Below, piece after piece: positions 34,336 through 41,785 of a stretch of 64,000 nucleotides of DNA. How positions within the stretch are numbered: position 1 is the stretch's first letter; every line of letters starts with the position of its first letter. The notes below the pieces were generated by a model that searched no databases, was not told where the DNA came from, and was given only the letters and a program-made list of their open reading frames with translations. Location: NCBI RefSeq assembly GCF_024498135.1, contig NZ_JANHOH010000003.1, positions 124,001 through 188,000 of the forward strand, read 5' to 3'. The position numbers were made by a program, and so were the translations under genes. This DNA comes from Mucilaginibacter aquariorum (GTDB lineage Bacteria; Bacteroidota; Bacteroidia; Sphingobacteriales; Sphingobacteriaceae).

Positions 34336-35712
34336 TTAATACTCCGTTGCACCAATATCATAAGCACTGCCCGAAGGGCGCGCTTTGCCAAAATAATCTA
34401 AAGCTACACCATATGCTGAAGCATTTGCCCCCTTATTAATGAGTGGGGATGAGGATTGCAAGTGAAAATCATTTGCGCTGTAATTTACAAATTTGCAGGT
34501 GTTAACATCTTTGCTTACATAATTATTTGACGCTGTAAGCTTAACACTGCTGTTCATTTGATTTATGGCGATAGCTGTCCCTTTGGTTATAAAAACGTTA
34601 TTAATAACGGTATTCATCGGGATGGTTACCGAATTTAATCTTATCCCATCCCGGGTAGAGTATATGATGGTGTTATTAATAAACCTAAAATAAGGCCCCG
34701 GGGTGTATCTGGAATCTGCGAAAATGCCATATTCCCCCGAATTAATAATATAGTTGTTATACACCAGGTTATCCCCAAGTCCCAAAACAATAATACCATT
34801 GCCCGGCGCATTTTTTATAAAGTTATTATAGCACTTTCCCCCTGTACCTTCCCCTATTTGTATTCCGTTATTTTGGCCGCTTGCAAAAGGCTTTAACCCA
34901 GGAGATTTAACTATATTATTATAAACCTCACATCCGGATATAGCGCTGCCAACCTGGATACCTTCACAACCGGTAGAGTCAACCAGGTTTTTATAGATCT
35001 TAACATTGAGCACATCGTGTGGTAAAATAGTACCGCAAGCCGCTGAAACCCCCTCGGCATAAAAGGAGTTTCCTACGTACAGCCCTTCGCCACCCGTTTT
35101 GTGAATATAATTATGATGAAGGCTTACATTTCTCATTGTAAAATGGCCGCGCTGGGTTGCTACATCACACGTTGGATCTGTTTTTGCCATGATACCCGCG
35201 AAACCACTATTGCGCACTTCAACATTCGCTATCTCGAAATCTGAGCTGAGGTCGTCCATCGTCATGCCGATGTTGCCGCCATTTACGTTAAACCCGTAGG
35301 TAATACCCGCGGTACCGTTACCCAGAATCTTAAAATACTGGCAATTTTGTGTTTTAAACCCGTATGAAGCAGTAATAGATGCAGAAAAGGTTACTTTACC
35401 GCCCTTATTAGTAATGATAATGGGGTTTGCGGCTGTCCCTTTAAAGTTTTTTAGCAACAAAGCACCCCGTGTTCCGGCAGGGATACATATAACAGACCCT
35501 GCAGGTATATTAGTCCCATCAACAAACCATTGAGAGGGCTGAACGGTGTATGTACAAGCGGAAATGGCTTTAGTGGCCCGATTTGGAACGTCGGTATCCC
35601 CTACTGCAGCAGCGCTTGCCTGTCCTTCAATATTATTTATGCTTTTAGTGCACATCACAAAGGATGAGATCACCAGTATACCTGCTATGTTGCGGAGTAA
35701 GTAGTTTTTCAT
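34336..35712 (-). CDS. Right-handed beta-helix lipoprotein
   Basis: 458 aa, exported. Type II signal peptide with lipobox near SFVMC (Cys about 21). The body from about 90 to 410 is a parallel beta-helix of pectate-lyase type, with recurring VYNNYIINSGEYGI- and YNNIVKSPG-like coils rich in Asn. It ends in the Bacteroidota tail motif LINKGAN...DYFGKARPSGSAYDIGATEY. Most such proteins bind or cleave polysaccharide, but no catalytic Asp/Arg set could be picked out. A 9-base hairpin (35753-35774) lies in its leader. Confidence 0.82.
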   Translation of the reverse strand: MKNYLLRNIAGILVISSFVMCTKSINNIEGQASAAAVGDTDVPNRATKAISACTYTVQPSQWFVDGTNIPAGSVICIPAGTRGALLLKNFKGTAANPIIITNKGGKVTFSASITASYGFKTQNCQYFKILGNGTAGITYGFNVNGGNIGMTMDDLSSDFEIANVEVRNSGFAGIMAKTDPTCDVATQRGHFTMRNVSLHHNYIHKTGGEGLYVGNSFYAEGVSAACGTILPHDVLNVKIYKNLVDSTGCEGIQVGSAISGCEVYNNIVKSPGLKPFASGQNNGIQIGEGTGGKCYNNFIKNAPGNGIIVLGLGDNLVYNNYIINSGEYGIFADSRYTPGPYFRFINNTIIYSTRDGIRLNSVTIPMNTVINNVFITKGTAIAINQMNSSVKLTASNNYVSKDVNTCKFVNYSANDFHLQSSSPLINKGANASAYGVALDYFGKARPSGSAYDIGATEY

Positions 35713-35838
35713 TTTAAAGGGCTTAAGTAGCAGTGTACAACGAATCGTTATTGTAGCTTTTTTGCAAAAGCTACCTGTTATACGTGCTTTTTACCTTATT
35801 GTTGCTTCGCGGAAATTAAAATCCATCCCAAATCCGCT

Positions 35839-35925
35839 TGTCATTTCGAAAGGGCGACAGCTAGAATAAACTACATCTGAGCGATAGCAAAAATCTTGTT
35901 TCATTGTGCAAAGTTTACTACCTAC
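35839..35925. repeat. Degenerate repeat family A, copy 3
   Basis: Begins TGTCATTTCGAA and later has GAGCGATAGCAAAAATCTTGTTTCATT, matching the left and loop-side parts of 3303-3400 with insertions. The loop is in the copy 1 orientation. It sits in the 494-base gene-free stretch 35713-36206, which also holds the multi-hairpin element. Confidence 0.5.
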
Positions 35926-35977
35926 CGATTCGTCGACATTGTTGGTTGCGGGCAAAGGTGTTCGGAGGATTAAAGTT

Positions 35978-36090
35978 TGGGCTAAAGCCCATTTTCTGAT
36001 TTCTCTACACTCCCATAAATGGGACGGCTATGAAGGAGAAGTTTATAAAAAGTGCTTGTATTTATCATTGCCGTTGGCTTTAGTCAACGG
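35978..36090. repeat. Multi-hairpin intergenic element
   Basis: Three perfect or near-perfect small palindromes in order: TGGGCTAAAGCCCA (35978-35991), CCCATAAATGGG (36012-36023) and CCGTTGGCTTTAGTCAACGG (36071-36090). An open frame across it (35906-36109) has no protein-like features. Single copy here; similar GGCTAAAGCC-type elements recur in Sphingobacteriia (remembered, not checked). Confidence 0.55.
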
Positions 36091-36206
36091 ATTACAAACA
36101 AACTTATAAGGCTATAGCCAAAATCATACATTATGCATAAGTACCTTGCATGCGGTTTGTTGGTTACAGCACCAACAAAGGCGAAAACCCTCTGCTACCG
36201 CAAGCG

Positions 36207-36544
36207 TTAGTCAGCCTTTAGCTTAATCTGGTTGGCTACCTTATCGAAATATATCTTTGATCTATTATCGTTAAACCATTTAGACCATCGCAAATAATCG
36301 GTTTTGGTGGGTTGATATCTAACTATATATAATTACCATTGGATTGCGACGTAATACCTGTTATGTTTTCTAAAAAAATTATAGCTGGTTCTACCTCATT
36401 TAGATTTAATGTGGTATCTCGATTTATCTTTCTTTCAATTATGCTTAAATTCTTTACCATTAATTTCGTGGCTTTTGGCGTACTACAACCAATGAGCCCA
36501 ATAGTTAATAATAGAGTTATATAAAAGTTAAGTTTTCTTTCCAT
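36207..36544 (-). pseudogene. Frameshifted small lipoprotein gene
   Basis: The first frame (36323-36544) gives a 73 aa lipoprotein start (lipobox LIGCS) ending early at NGNYI-stop. A second frame continues without stop as VRYQPTKTDYLRWSKWFNDN and on to KLKAD-stop at 36207, a proper C-terminus for such proteins. The break is at a (TA)4 tract, 36324-36331; removing one TA restores a 111 aa frame. Could be a true mutation, phase variation, or a sequence error. Eight bases downstream of the SMI1 gene, so one operon. Confidence 0.72.
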
Positions 36545-36552
36545 GACCTTTT

Positions 36553-36966
36553 TTAGAAATAGATAGATTCTCCGCGATCTTTATAAAGGATTATAAACTC
36601 TGTAAAACTATCAGCAACTTGCTTGTATTCACTCCCTATAATTGCATAAACTTCGTTTTTGTCCGCTCTATCTTTAAATAATCTGATAGCGTAAACCCCT
36701 GAGTGTATCATATATTCTGCAAACACAAAGCAATTTTCATGTTGAGGTAATACATTAACTATATTCCGGTAGTCTGGAATCCCACCGTAGTCACCAACTT
36801 CGTCTTTTACAGATTTAAACTCGTCAATACCATAAAACTCAAATAAGAAATCACTGTAATCATTTAACGATTTGATATTTGATGATCTAAAATATTCTTT
36901 CAAATCGCCTGGAATAATCAAATTATGATCTGTCTCGAATTTTATTAACTGTTCATCTATGGTCAT
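36553..36966 (-). CDS. SMI1/KNR4 family protein (immunity-like)
   Basis: 137 aa. The order of elements fits the SMI1/KNR4 fold: IPGDLKEYFRSSN, the FEFYGIDEFKSV strand, and VFAEYMIHSGVYAIRLF. Members often serve as immunity proteins against polymorphic toxins, and usually lie beside the toxin gene. No toxin is recognisable within the window, so this could be an orphan immunity gene left from a decayed locus, or a housekeeping member. Operon partner is the broken lipoprotein gene. Confidence 0.8.
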   Translation of the reverse strand: MTIDEQLIKFETDHNLIIPGDLKEYFRSSNIKSLNDYSDFLFEFYGIDEFKSVKDEVGDYGGIPDYRNIVNVLPQHENCFVFAEYMIHSGVYAIRLFKDRADKNEVYAIIGSEYKQVADSFTEFIILYKDRGESIYF

Positions 36967-37086
36967 TATTCAAATATTTTTAAATGGTATCCTCTGCAAA
37001 ACCCTCTATACGAGAGCCCCACAGAAACGGAAATTTTATTTTGCGTCTTCGCGTTTTTGAGTGAATAGTACTATGCTAACTGCCAA

Positions 37087-37485
37087 CTAGATACTCTGGC
37101 ACAACTCTATCAGCACCCCATTAGTCACTTTAGGGTGCACAAAGCAAACTAATTTGTTATCGGCACCCTGTTTGGGCACATCGTTTAGTAAAATAAAACC
37201 TTCAGCTTTTAAGCGGGCCATTTCGGCTTCAATATCAGTTACTTCAAACGCAATATGGTGCATACCTTCGCCGTGTTTCTCTATAAATTTCGCAATCGGG
37301 CTATCGGGGGTGGTGGCTTCCAGCAGTTCTATTTTATTTGGGCCGGCCTGCAGGAAAGCAGTTTTAACCCCTTCGCTGGTTACATCCTCTGTTTTATAAA
37401 CAGTTGTGTTCAACAATCGCTCATATATATCTCCTGCTAACTTAACACTGTTAACCGCTATGCCAATATGCTCTATCTTGTTCAT
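37087..37485 (-). CDS. mce: Methylmalonyl-CoA epimerase
   Basis: Vicinal-oxygen-chelate enzyme, 132 aa, interconverting (R)- and (S)-methylmalonyl-CoA in propionate/succinate metabolism. Metal ligands are in IEHIGIAV (His), GMHHIAFEV (His) and the C-terminal VLIELCQ (Glu). The start at 37485 (MNKIEHIG) is standard; the frame to 37521 adds 12 unlikely residues. Mutase genes are not in the window. Divergent from iscS. Confidence 0.93.
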   Translation of the reverse strand: MNKIEHIGIAVNSVKLAGDIYERLLNTTVYKTEDVTSEGVKTAFLQAGPNKIELLEATTPDSPIAKFIEKHGEGMHHIAFEVTDIEAEMARLKAEGFILLNDVPKQGADNKLVCFVHPKVTNGVLIELCQSI

Positions 37486-37559
37486 GTCCAAATATTGTAA
37501 ATAAATGGCATGTAAATGCAATTTATAGCGGTTTGCAGATATAAAAGTAAAAAGTTGCG

Positions 37560-37567
37560 TATATTTG
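37560..37567 (+). promoter_or_regulatory. -7 element (TATATTTG) of the isc operon
   Basis: Exact TAnnTTTG 19 bases before the iscS ATG. TTTG at 37532-37535 is nearby but at a 24-base spacing, outside the usual range. Confidence 0.55.
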
Positions 37568-37586
37568 TGTTGTTAATTTTTAATAC

Positions 37587-38798
37587 ATGAATATCCCAAT
37601 TTATTTAGATAATAACGCTACAACACCTATGGATCCGAGGGTGCTGGAGGCTATGCTGCCATACTTTAACGAAAAGTTTGGTAATGCGGCAAGCCGTAAC
37701 CATCCGTTTGGATGGGTAGCTGAAGAAGGCGTTGATTATGCACGCGAGCAGGTTGCAAAACTTATTGGTGCTACAGAGAAAGAGATCATCTTTACATCGG
37801 GCGCTACCGAGTCTGACAACCTTGCAATAAAAGGTGTGTTTGAAATGTATAAAGAAAAAGGTAACCATATTATTACAGCCGTTACCGAACATAAAGCTGT
37901 TTTAGATGCCTGCAAACATGTTGAAAAACTTGGCGGCCGTGTTACTTACCTGCCTGTTAAAGAGGACGGTTTAATTGACCTTGCCGAATTGGAAGCAGCC
38001 ATGAGCAGCGAAACCATCCTGGTATCTATCATGTATGGCAACAACGAAATTGGGGTTATACAGCCTGTTAAAGAAATTGCCGCTATCGCGCATAAATATG
38101 GTGCATTGTTCATGACAGATGCTACACAGGCAGTAGGTAAAATACCTGTTAATGTTATTGCAGATGGTATTGACCTTTTAGCTCTATCGGCACATAAAAT
38201 GTACGGCCCTAAAGGTGTTGGTGCATTATACGTTCGCCGTAAAGGCCCGCGTGTTAAGGTAACAGCACAAATGGATGGTGGCGGTCACGAGCGCGGTATG
38301 CGTTCGGGTACGTTGAACGTTCCGGGTATTGTTGGTTTGGGTAAAGCTTGCGAGCTTGCCGGCCTGGAAATGGAAAGCGAAGCAAAACGCCTTTCGGCCC
38401 TGCGCGATAAACTGCAAAACGCGTTAACTGTATTGGAAGAGAGCTACGTGAATGGTAACGTAGAGCACCGCTTACCGCATGTTGCCAATATATCATTCAA
38501 ATATGTTGAGGGCGAAGGTTTGATGATGGCCATGAAAGATCTGGCTGTATCATCGGGCTCGGCCTGTACATCGGCATCGTTAGAGCCATCTTATGTATTA
38601 AAAAGCTTAGGATTATCTGACGACCTTGCACACTCATCAATCCGTTTTGGCCTTGGCCGCTTTACTACCGAAGAGGAAGTTGACTACGCAATTGAAGTAA
38701 CCAAGAAATCGGTTAACCACCTGCGCGAACTTTCACCACTTTGGGAAATGTTTAAAGAAGGCATTGACCTTGACTCGATTGAGTGGGCAGAACACTAA
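37587..38798 (+). CDS. iscS: Cysteine desulfurase IscS
   Basis: PLP enzyme that takes sulfur from cysteine as a persulfide for Fe-S cluster assembly. 403 aa. N-terminus [23 protein letters not shown]-lysine in [10 protein letters not shown] (Lys204), and catalytic Cys327 in [10 protein letters not shown] on the long flexible loop, which marks group I (IscS/NifS) rather than SufS. First gene of an iscS-iscU-iscA run. No IscR-type regulator, hscBA or fdx is adjacent. Confidence 0.96.
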   Translation: MNIPIYLDNNATTPMDPRVLEAMLPYFNEKFGNAASRNHPFGWVAEEGVDYAREQVAKLIGATEKEIIFTSGATESDNLAIKGVFEMYKEKGNHIITAVTEHKAVLDACKHVEKLGGRVTYLPVKEDGLIDLAELEAAMSSETILVSIMYGNNEIGVIQPVKEIAAIAHKYGALFMTDATQAVGKIPVNVIADGIDLLALSAHKMYGPKGVGALYVRRKGPRVKVTAQMDGGGHERGMRSGTLNVPGIVGLGKACELAGLEMESEAKRLSALRDKLQNALTVLEESYVNGNVEHRLPHVANISFKYVEGEGLMMAMKDLAVSSGSACTSASLEPSYVLKSLGLSDDLAHSSIRFGLGRFTTEEEVDYAIEVTKKSVNHLRELSPLWEMFKEGIDLDSIEWAEH

Positions 38799-38869
38799 TA
38801 AATGTGTAAATATGCAGATGTGCGAATGTGCAGATGCTTAGTTAAAAAATATAAAGAGTTAAAAATCAA

Positions 38870-38893
38870 TAATTCACTAACTCACTAATTCAT
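38870..38893 (+). repeat. CACTAA-type leader before iscU
   Basis: ATTCACTAACTCACTAATTCAT, G-free, 14 bases before the iscU ATG in sense orientation. Confidence 0.6.
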
Positions 38894-38906
38894 AAATTAA
38901 AAAGCC

Positions 38907-39320
38907 ATGGCTTATTCAGATAAAGTAATTGACCATTATACTAACCCCCGCAATGTGGGCACGTTAGATAAGAGCAGCCACAAGGTTGGTACCGGCCTTG
39001 TTGGTGCACCTGAGTGCGGCGACGTTATGCGTTTGCAAATTCAGGTTGATGATAACAACATCATCACCGATGCTAAATTTAAAACCTTTGGTTGCGGTTC
39101 GGCAATCGCTTCATCATCTTTAGCTACAGAGTGGCTAAAAGGTAAAAGCGTTGACGATGCAATGAAGATTGACAATATGGATATTGTTGAAGAACTGGCT
39201 TTACCACCGGTAAAAATTCACTGCTCTGTATTAGCAGAAGATGCTATAAAAGCAGCTATCAATGATTTCCGCGTTAAAAACGGTATGGAACCAATTGTTC
39301 TTGAAAAATCACATCACTAA
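38907..39320 (+). CDS. iscU: Fe-S cluster scaffold IscU
   Basis: 137 aa scaffold on which IscS builds [2Fe-2S] clusters. The three ligand cysteines are Cys37 (PECGD), Cys63 (FGCGSA) and Cys106 (KIHCS), with the HscA-binding LPPVK motif at about 99-103. Lacks any extra domain. Sits 108 bases after iscS behind a repeat leader. Confidence 0.96.
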   Translation: MAYSDKVIDHYTNPRNVGTLDKSSHKVGTGLVGAPECGDVMRLQIQVDDNNIITDAKFKTFGCGSAIASSSLATEWLKGKSVDDAMKIDNMDIVEELALPPVKIHCSVLAEDAIKAAINDFRVKNGMEPIVLEKSHH

Positions 39321-39330
39321 TTAAAGATGT

Positions 39331-39424
39331 GAGATATTAGATGTGAGATTTGAGATACTTGCATCTAATTTTTATTAAAATGTTTGAGATTAAACGTTTG
39401 GGCTTGTCTCAAATCTAATATCTC
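39331..39424. repeat. TCTCAAATC-type inverted repeat, iscU-iscA gap
   Basis: The 18-base arms at 39331-39348 and 39407-39424 differ at one position (GAGATATTAGAT..GAGA). Degenerate TCTCAAATCT units continue to the iscA ATG. Same family as 31635-31778. Confidence 0.72.
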
Positions 39425-39442
39425 AAATCTCAAATCTAAAAT

Positions 39443-39769
39443 ATGGTAACTGTAACTGATAAAGCAAAAGCTAAAATAGATAACCTGATGCAGGATAGCG
39501 GGCTTGATGCTTCGTATTTTCTGCGCGTATCTGTACAGGGTGGCGGCTGCTCTGGTTTATCTTACAACCTCGATTTTGATAACGAGGAGAAAAAGGGCGA
39601 CCAGTTTTTTGAAGACCGCGGCGTACGTTTTGCCCTGGATATGAAATCGTTTTTATACCTGGCCGGTACCGAGCTTGATTTTTCTGATGGCTTAAACGGT
39701 AAAGGTTTTAACTTTCATAACCCAAATGCCACACGCACATGTGGTTGTGGCGAAAGTTTCTCGGTTTAA
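39443..39769 (+). CDS. iscA: A-type Fe-S carrier IscA
   Basis: 108 aa HesB/IscA-family carrier that passes clusters to apo-proteins. Cys36 (GGGCSGLSY) and the C-terminal pair in TCGCGESFSV (Cys100, Cys102) are the cluster ligands. Completes the isc run; terminator downstream. Whether it acts as IscA or ErpA cannot be told from sequence. Confidence 0.94.
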   Translation: MVTVTDKAKAKIDNLMQDSGLDASYFLRVSVQGGGCSGLSYNLDFDNEEKKGDQFFEDRGVRFALDMKSFLYLAGTELDFSDGLNGKGFNFHNPNATRTCGCGESFSV

Positions 39770-39794
39770 TAACATTTTATTAATAGCATATATT

Positions 39795-39831
39795 AAAAAG
39801 GTTGATTATATTTATATAGTCAACCTTTTTT
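39795..39831 (+). terminator. Terminator of the isc operon
   Basis: Sixteen-base stem with one G-T pair (AAAAAGGTTGATTATA with TATAGTCAACCTTTTTT), followed by T. Confidence 0.85.
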
Positions 39832-39842
39832 GTTAAAATACG

Positions 39843-40313
39843 ATGGAAAACAGGTCGCTTGTAATACTGGGCAGTAACCGTAAAAACAGCCTAACCGAGG
39901 CCATAACCCGGAAGGCATTACAGCAAACCGAGTTTGATATGATCGATCTGCTCGATCATAAAATAGCCCACTACAACTACGACGGCCACTACCCTGCCGG
40001 CGATGAATTTGAAGCCATTATCAGCAAAACCCTACCCTATAATAATATTATTTTTGCTACTCCTGTTTATTGGTATAGTATGAGCGGTGTAATGAAGGTG
40101 TTTTTTGATCGCCTTACCGATCTGATCACCATAAAAAAAGATCTGGGCCGCGGACTACGGGGCAAATCAGCCTCCATGATAGCCGTAGGTGCCGACACAA
40201 CCATCCCCGATGGCTTTGAGGTACCCTTTAAACATACCGCAGCCTACCTGGGTTTACAATATAAGGGCTGCACTTACTATCCTACAAAAACACAACCTAA
40301 TTATAATAAATAA
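39843..40313 (+). CDS. Flavodoxin-fold NAD(P)H-dependent oxidoreductase
   Basis: 156 aa. The flavodoxin-like FMN site is seen as SLVILGSNRKNSLTEAI at the N-terminus and FATPVYWYSMSGVMKVFFDRL in the middle, characteristic of the NADPH-dependent FMN reductase/quinone reductase family. The catalytic substrate is not evident. Own transcription unit between the isc terminator and a small membrane protein gene. Confidence 0.88.
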   Translation: MENRSLVILGSNRKNSLTEAITRKALQQTEFDMIDLLDHKIAHYNYDGHYPAGDEFEAIISKTLPYNNIIFATPVYWYSMSGVMKVFFDRLTDLITIKKDLGRGLRGKSASMIAVGADTTIPDGFEVPFKHTAAYLGLQYKGCTYYPTKTQPNYNK

Positions 40314-40368
40314 GGGTTTTCGCTGCCATGTGCCTTTTTTTTAGCCTCCCTTTGGAAACGTAAATAAT

Positions 40369-40698
40369 ATGAGTTTTAAAAATAGAAGTCTATGGAGTTA
40401 CATATTCCTCGTTGTAGTTGGTTTATTAATAATTAGCGGTTATATTAACAGGAATATTCAATCAAAACTTGTTAAAAGATGGCATTTTAAAGGTCCTGTC
40501 GAAAAAATAAAATACAATATCCAAGGCACCCCATTGGTTACCATCCATGATAAGGAATATAATTTATATTGGGCCATCTGGCATAATGATGTTAAGATAT
40601 ATAAAGGCGACACTTTAATAAAAGAAAAGGGCGATCAAAGAATAAAACTAATCAGACCAAACGCTAAAGACACCATTTATTTTAACACGAATAAGTGA
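40369..40698 (+). CDS. Single-pass membrane protein, unknown
   Basis: 109 aa; one membrane helix about 9-25 and a polar domain of about 80 residues with KIKYNIQGTPLVTIHDKEYNLYW, apparently beta-rich. AT-rich. No family recognised. Its ATG lies 55 bases after the flavodoxin gene, so they could be co-transcribed. Confidence 0.65.
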   Translation: MSFKNRSLWSYIFLVVVGLLIISGYINRNIQSKLVKRWHFKGPVEKIKYNIQGTPLVTIHDKEYNLYWAIWHNDVKIYKGDTLIKEKGDQRIKLIRPNAKDTIYFNTNK

Positions 40699-40796
40699 TG
40701 TCGAAGGTTCGTCGCCGCAGGGTCTCACATCGTGGACCCTGCGATGTTTTGCACACATCTCCTTATAATCAGGTAACTCATGGTTCAGGCAATTCC

Positions 40797-40878
40797 GCGT
40801 TAAGGATTGGAGCGGGTACCGGCCTTGTGGCTAATGCCTGTGCAGTATGAGTGTAAAGCCTGGCCGAAGGCAACGCCC
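40797..40878 (+). repeat. Dispersed repeat family B, copy 3
   Basis: 82 bases, GCGTTAAGGATTGGAGCG to CCGAAGGCAACGCCC, best match to 24350-24430. The 301-base gap 40699-40999 also holds a 9-base stem (CGCAGGGTC 40716-40724 with GACCCTGCG 40735-40743), probably another repeat or terminator. Confidence 0.75.
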
Positions 40879-40999
40879 AAAATGAAACAATTACCCGCCA
40901 AAAAACGCCTTTTTTCGCCTGTTTTTAATAGCTAAATATCAATGTATTCCGCTTGTTCTGTTTTTTTCCTTATTAAAAATGGAACAGCAGAATAAAGGT

Positions 41000-41596
41000 C
41001 TAAAATATCTCGATAACCTGCCCGGTACCTGCACCTAATACACTGCGGATATAACCGGCCACAACCCTATCCATAGTAACCGGTACATGCCCCGGGAAGG
41101 CATCAAAATATTGCGGCGAATCTTCTACCACACCCGGACTAATTGCATTTATCCTTACCCCGTTTTCTAAACCAATGGCTGCCGCTATAACAAACGAATT
41201 TAGACCGCCATTAACCGCGCTCAGGTTTGCACCATATAGCACCGGGTCAGTTGCCAATATACCCGATGTAAGCGTGAACGACCCCTTGGAGTTAATGTAG
41301 TGCTGCCCTATCAGCACCAGGTTAACCTGGCCCATTAGTTTGCTGTCAATGCCTTTCTTGAAGTCGGTTGGCGTCATGCTGCTTAAGGGGCCAAAATGGC
41401 CGCTGCCGGTAACGCTTACCAAGACGTCAAAGTTGCCTGCCTTTTTGTAAAACGCCTCTATAGATTCGGGGGATGTAATATCTACCCGCAGGTCGCCGCT
41501 TTTTGAGCCTGCCGTTATTACTTCGTGCTTATCTTTTAAAGCAGCGGTTACCTTGCTGCCTAATGTGCCGGATGCACCTATGATAATGATTCTCAT
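41000..41596 (-). CDS. Short-chain dehydrogenase lacking the YxxxK pair
   Basis: 198 aa. The NADP loop IIGASGTLGSKV and DVLVSVTGSG (NAG-like), plus RINAISPGVVEDSP near the end, mark a short-chain dehydrogenase. The position where classical members have YxxxK reads GANLSAVNGG, so both catalytic residues are missing. Small SDRs of this type with a VNG in place of the YxxxK helix form a known atypical group. Function unknown. A CACTAA leader lies just upstream. Confidence 0.83.
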   Translation of the reverse strand: MRIIIIGASGTLGSKVTAALKDKHEVITAGSKSGDLRVDITSPESIEAFYKKAGNFDVLVSVTGSGHFGPLSSMTPTDFKKGIDSKLMGQVNLVLIGQHYINSKGSFTLTSGILATDPVLYGANLSAVNGGLNSFVIAAAIGLENGVRINAISPGVVEDSPQYFDAFPGHVPVTMDRVVAGYIRSVLGAGTGQVIEIF

Positions 41597-41601
41597 ATTG
41601 T

Positions 41602-41639
41602 TAATTAGTGAATTAGTGAGTTAGTGATTTAATGAATTA
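41602..41639 (-). repeat. CACTAA-type leader before the SDR gene
   Basis: On the minus strand: ATTCATTAAATCACTAACTC followed by ACTAATTCACTAATTAA, ending six bases before the ATG. Confidence 0.6.
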
Positions 41640-41724
41640 CCCAAGCTAAACAATTAAAAAATTATATGTAAATGTGATGGTCAAACCTGGGTCAGATTTA
41701 TGTTGATACTTCGCTATTATGCCG

Positions 41725-41755
41725 TTTATAATTAAATGTAAAATAATTAGCTTTG
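41725..41755 (+). promoter_or_regulatory. Promoter of the acyl-CoA ligase gene
   Basis: TTTA (41725-41728; one base off TTTG), 19-base spacer, TAGCTTTG (41748-41755). Confidence 0.5.
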
Positions 41756-41785
41756 TTAAGCATATAAACCTGATATATAAACTTA

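Noticed and set aside
35906..36109. 67 aa plus-strand reading frame
   Set aside because: Runs through three palindromes of an intergenic element; no start context, signal or domain.
36207..36544. Programmed ribosomal frameshift
   Set aside because: No slippery heptamer or stimulatory structure at the break; a TA-repeat length change explains it more simply.
40716..40743. Terminator after the small membrane protein at 40369-40698
   Set aside because: The stem is good but there is no T-run directly after it, and it looks more like part of another dispersed repeat.
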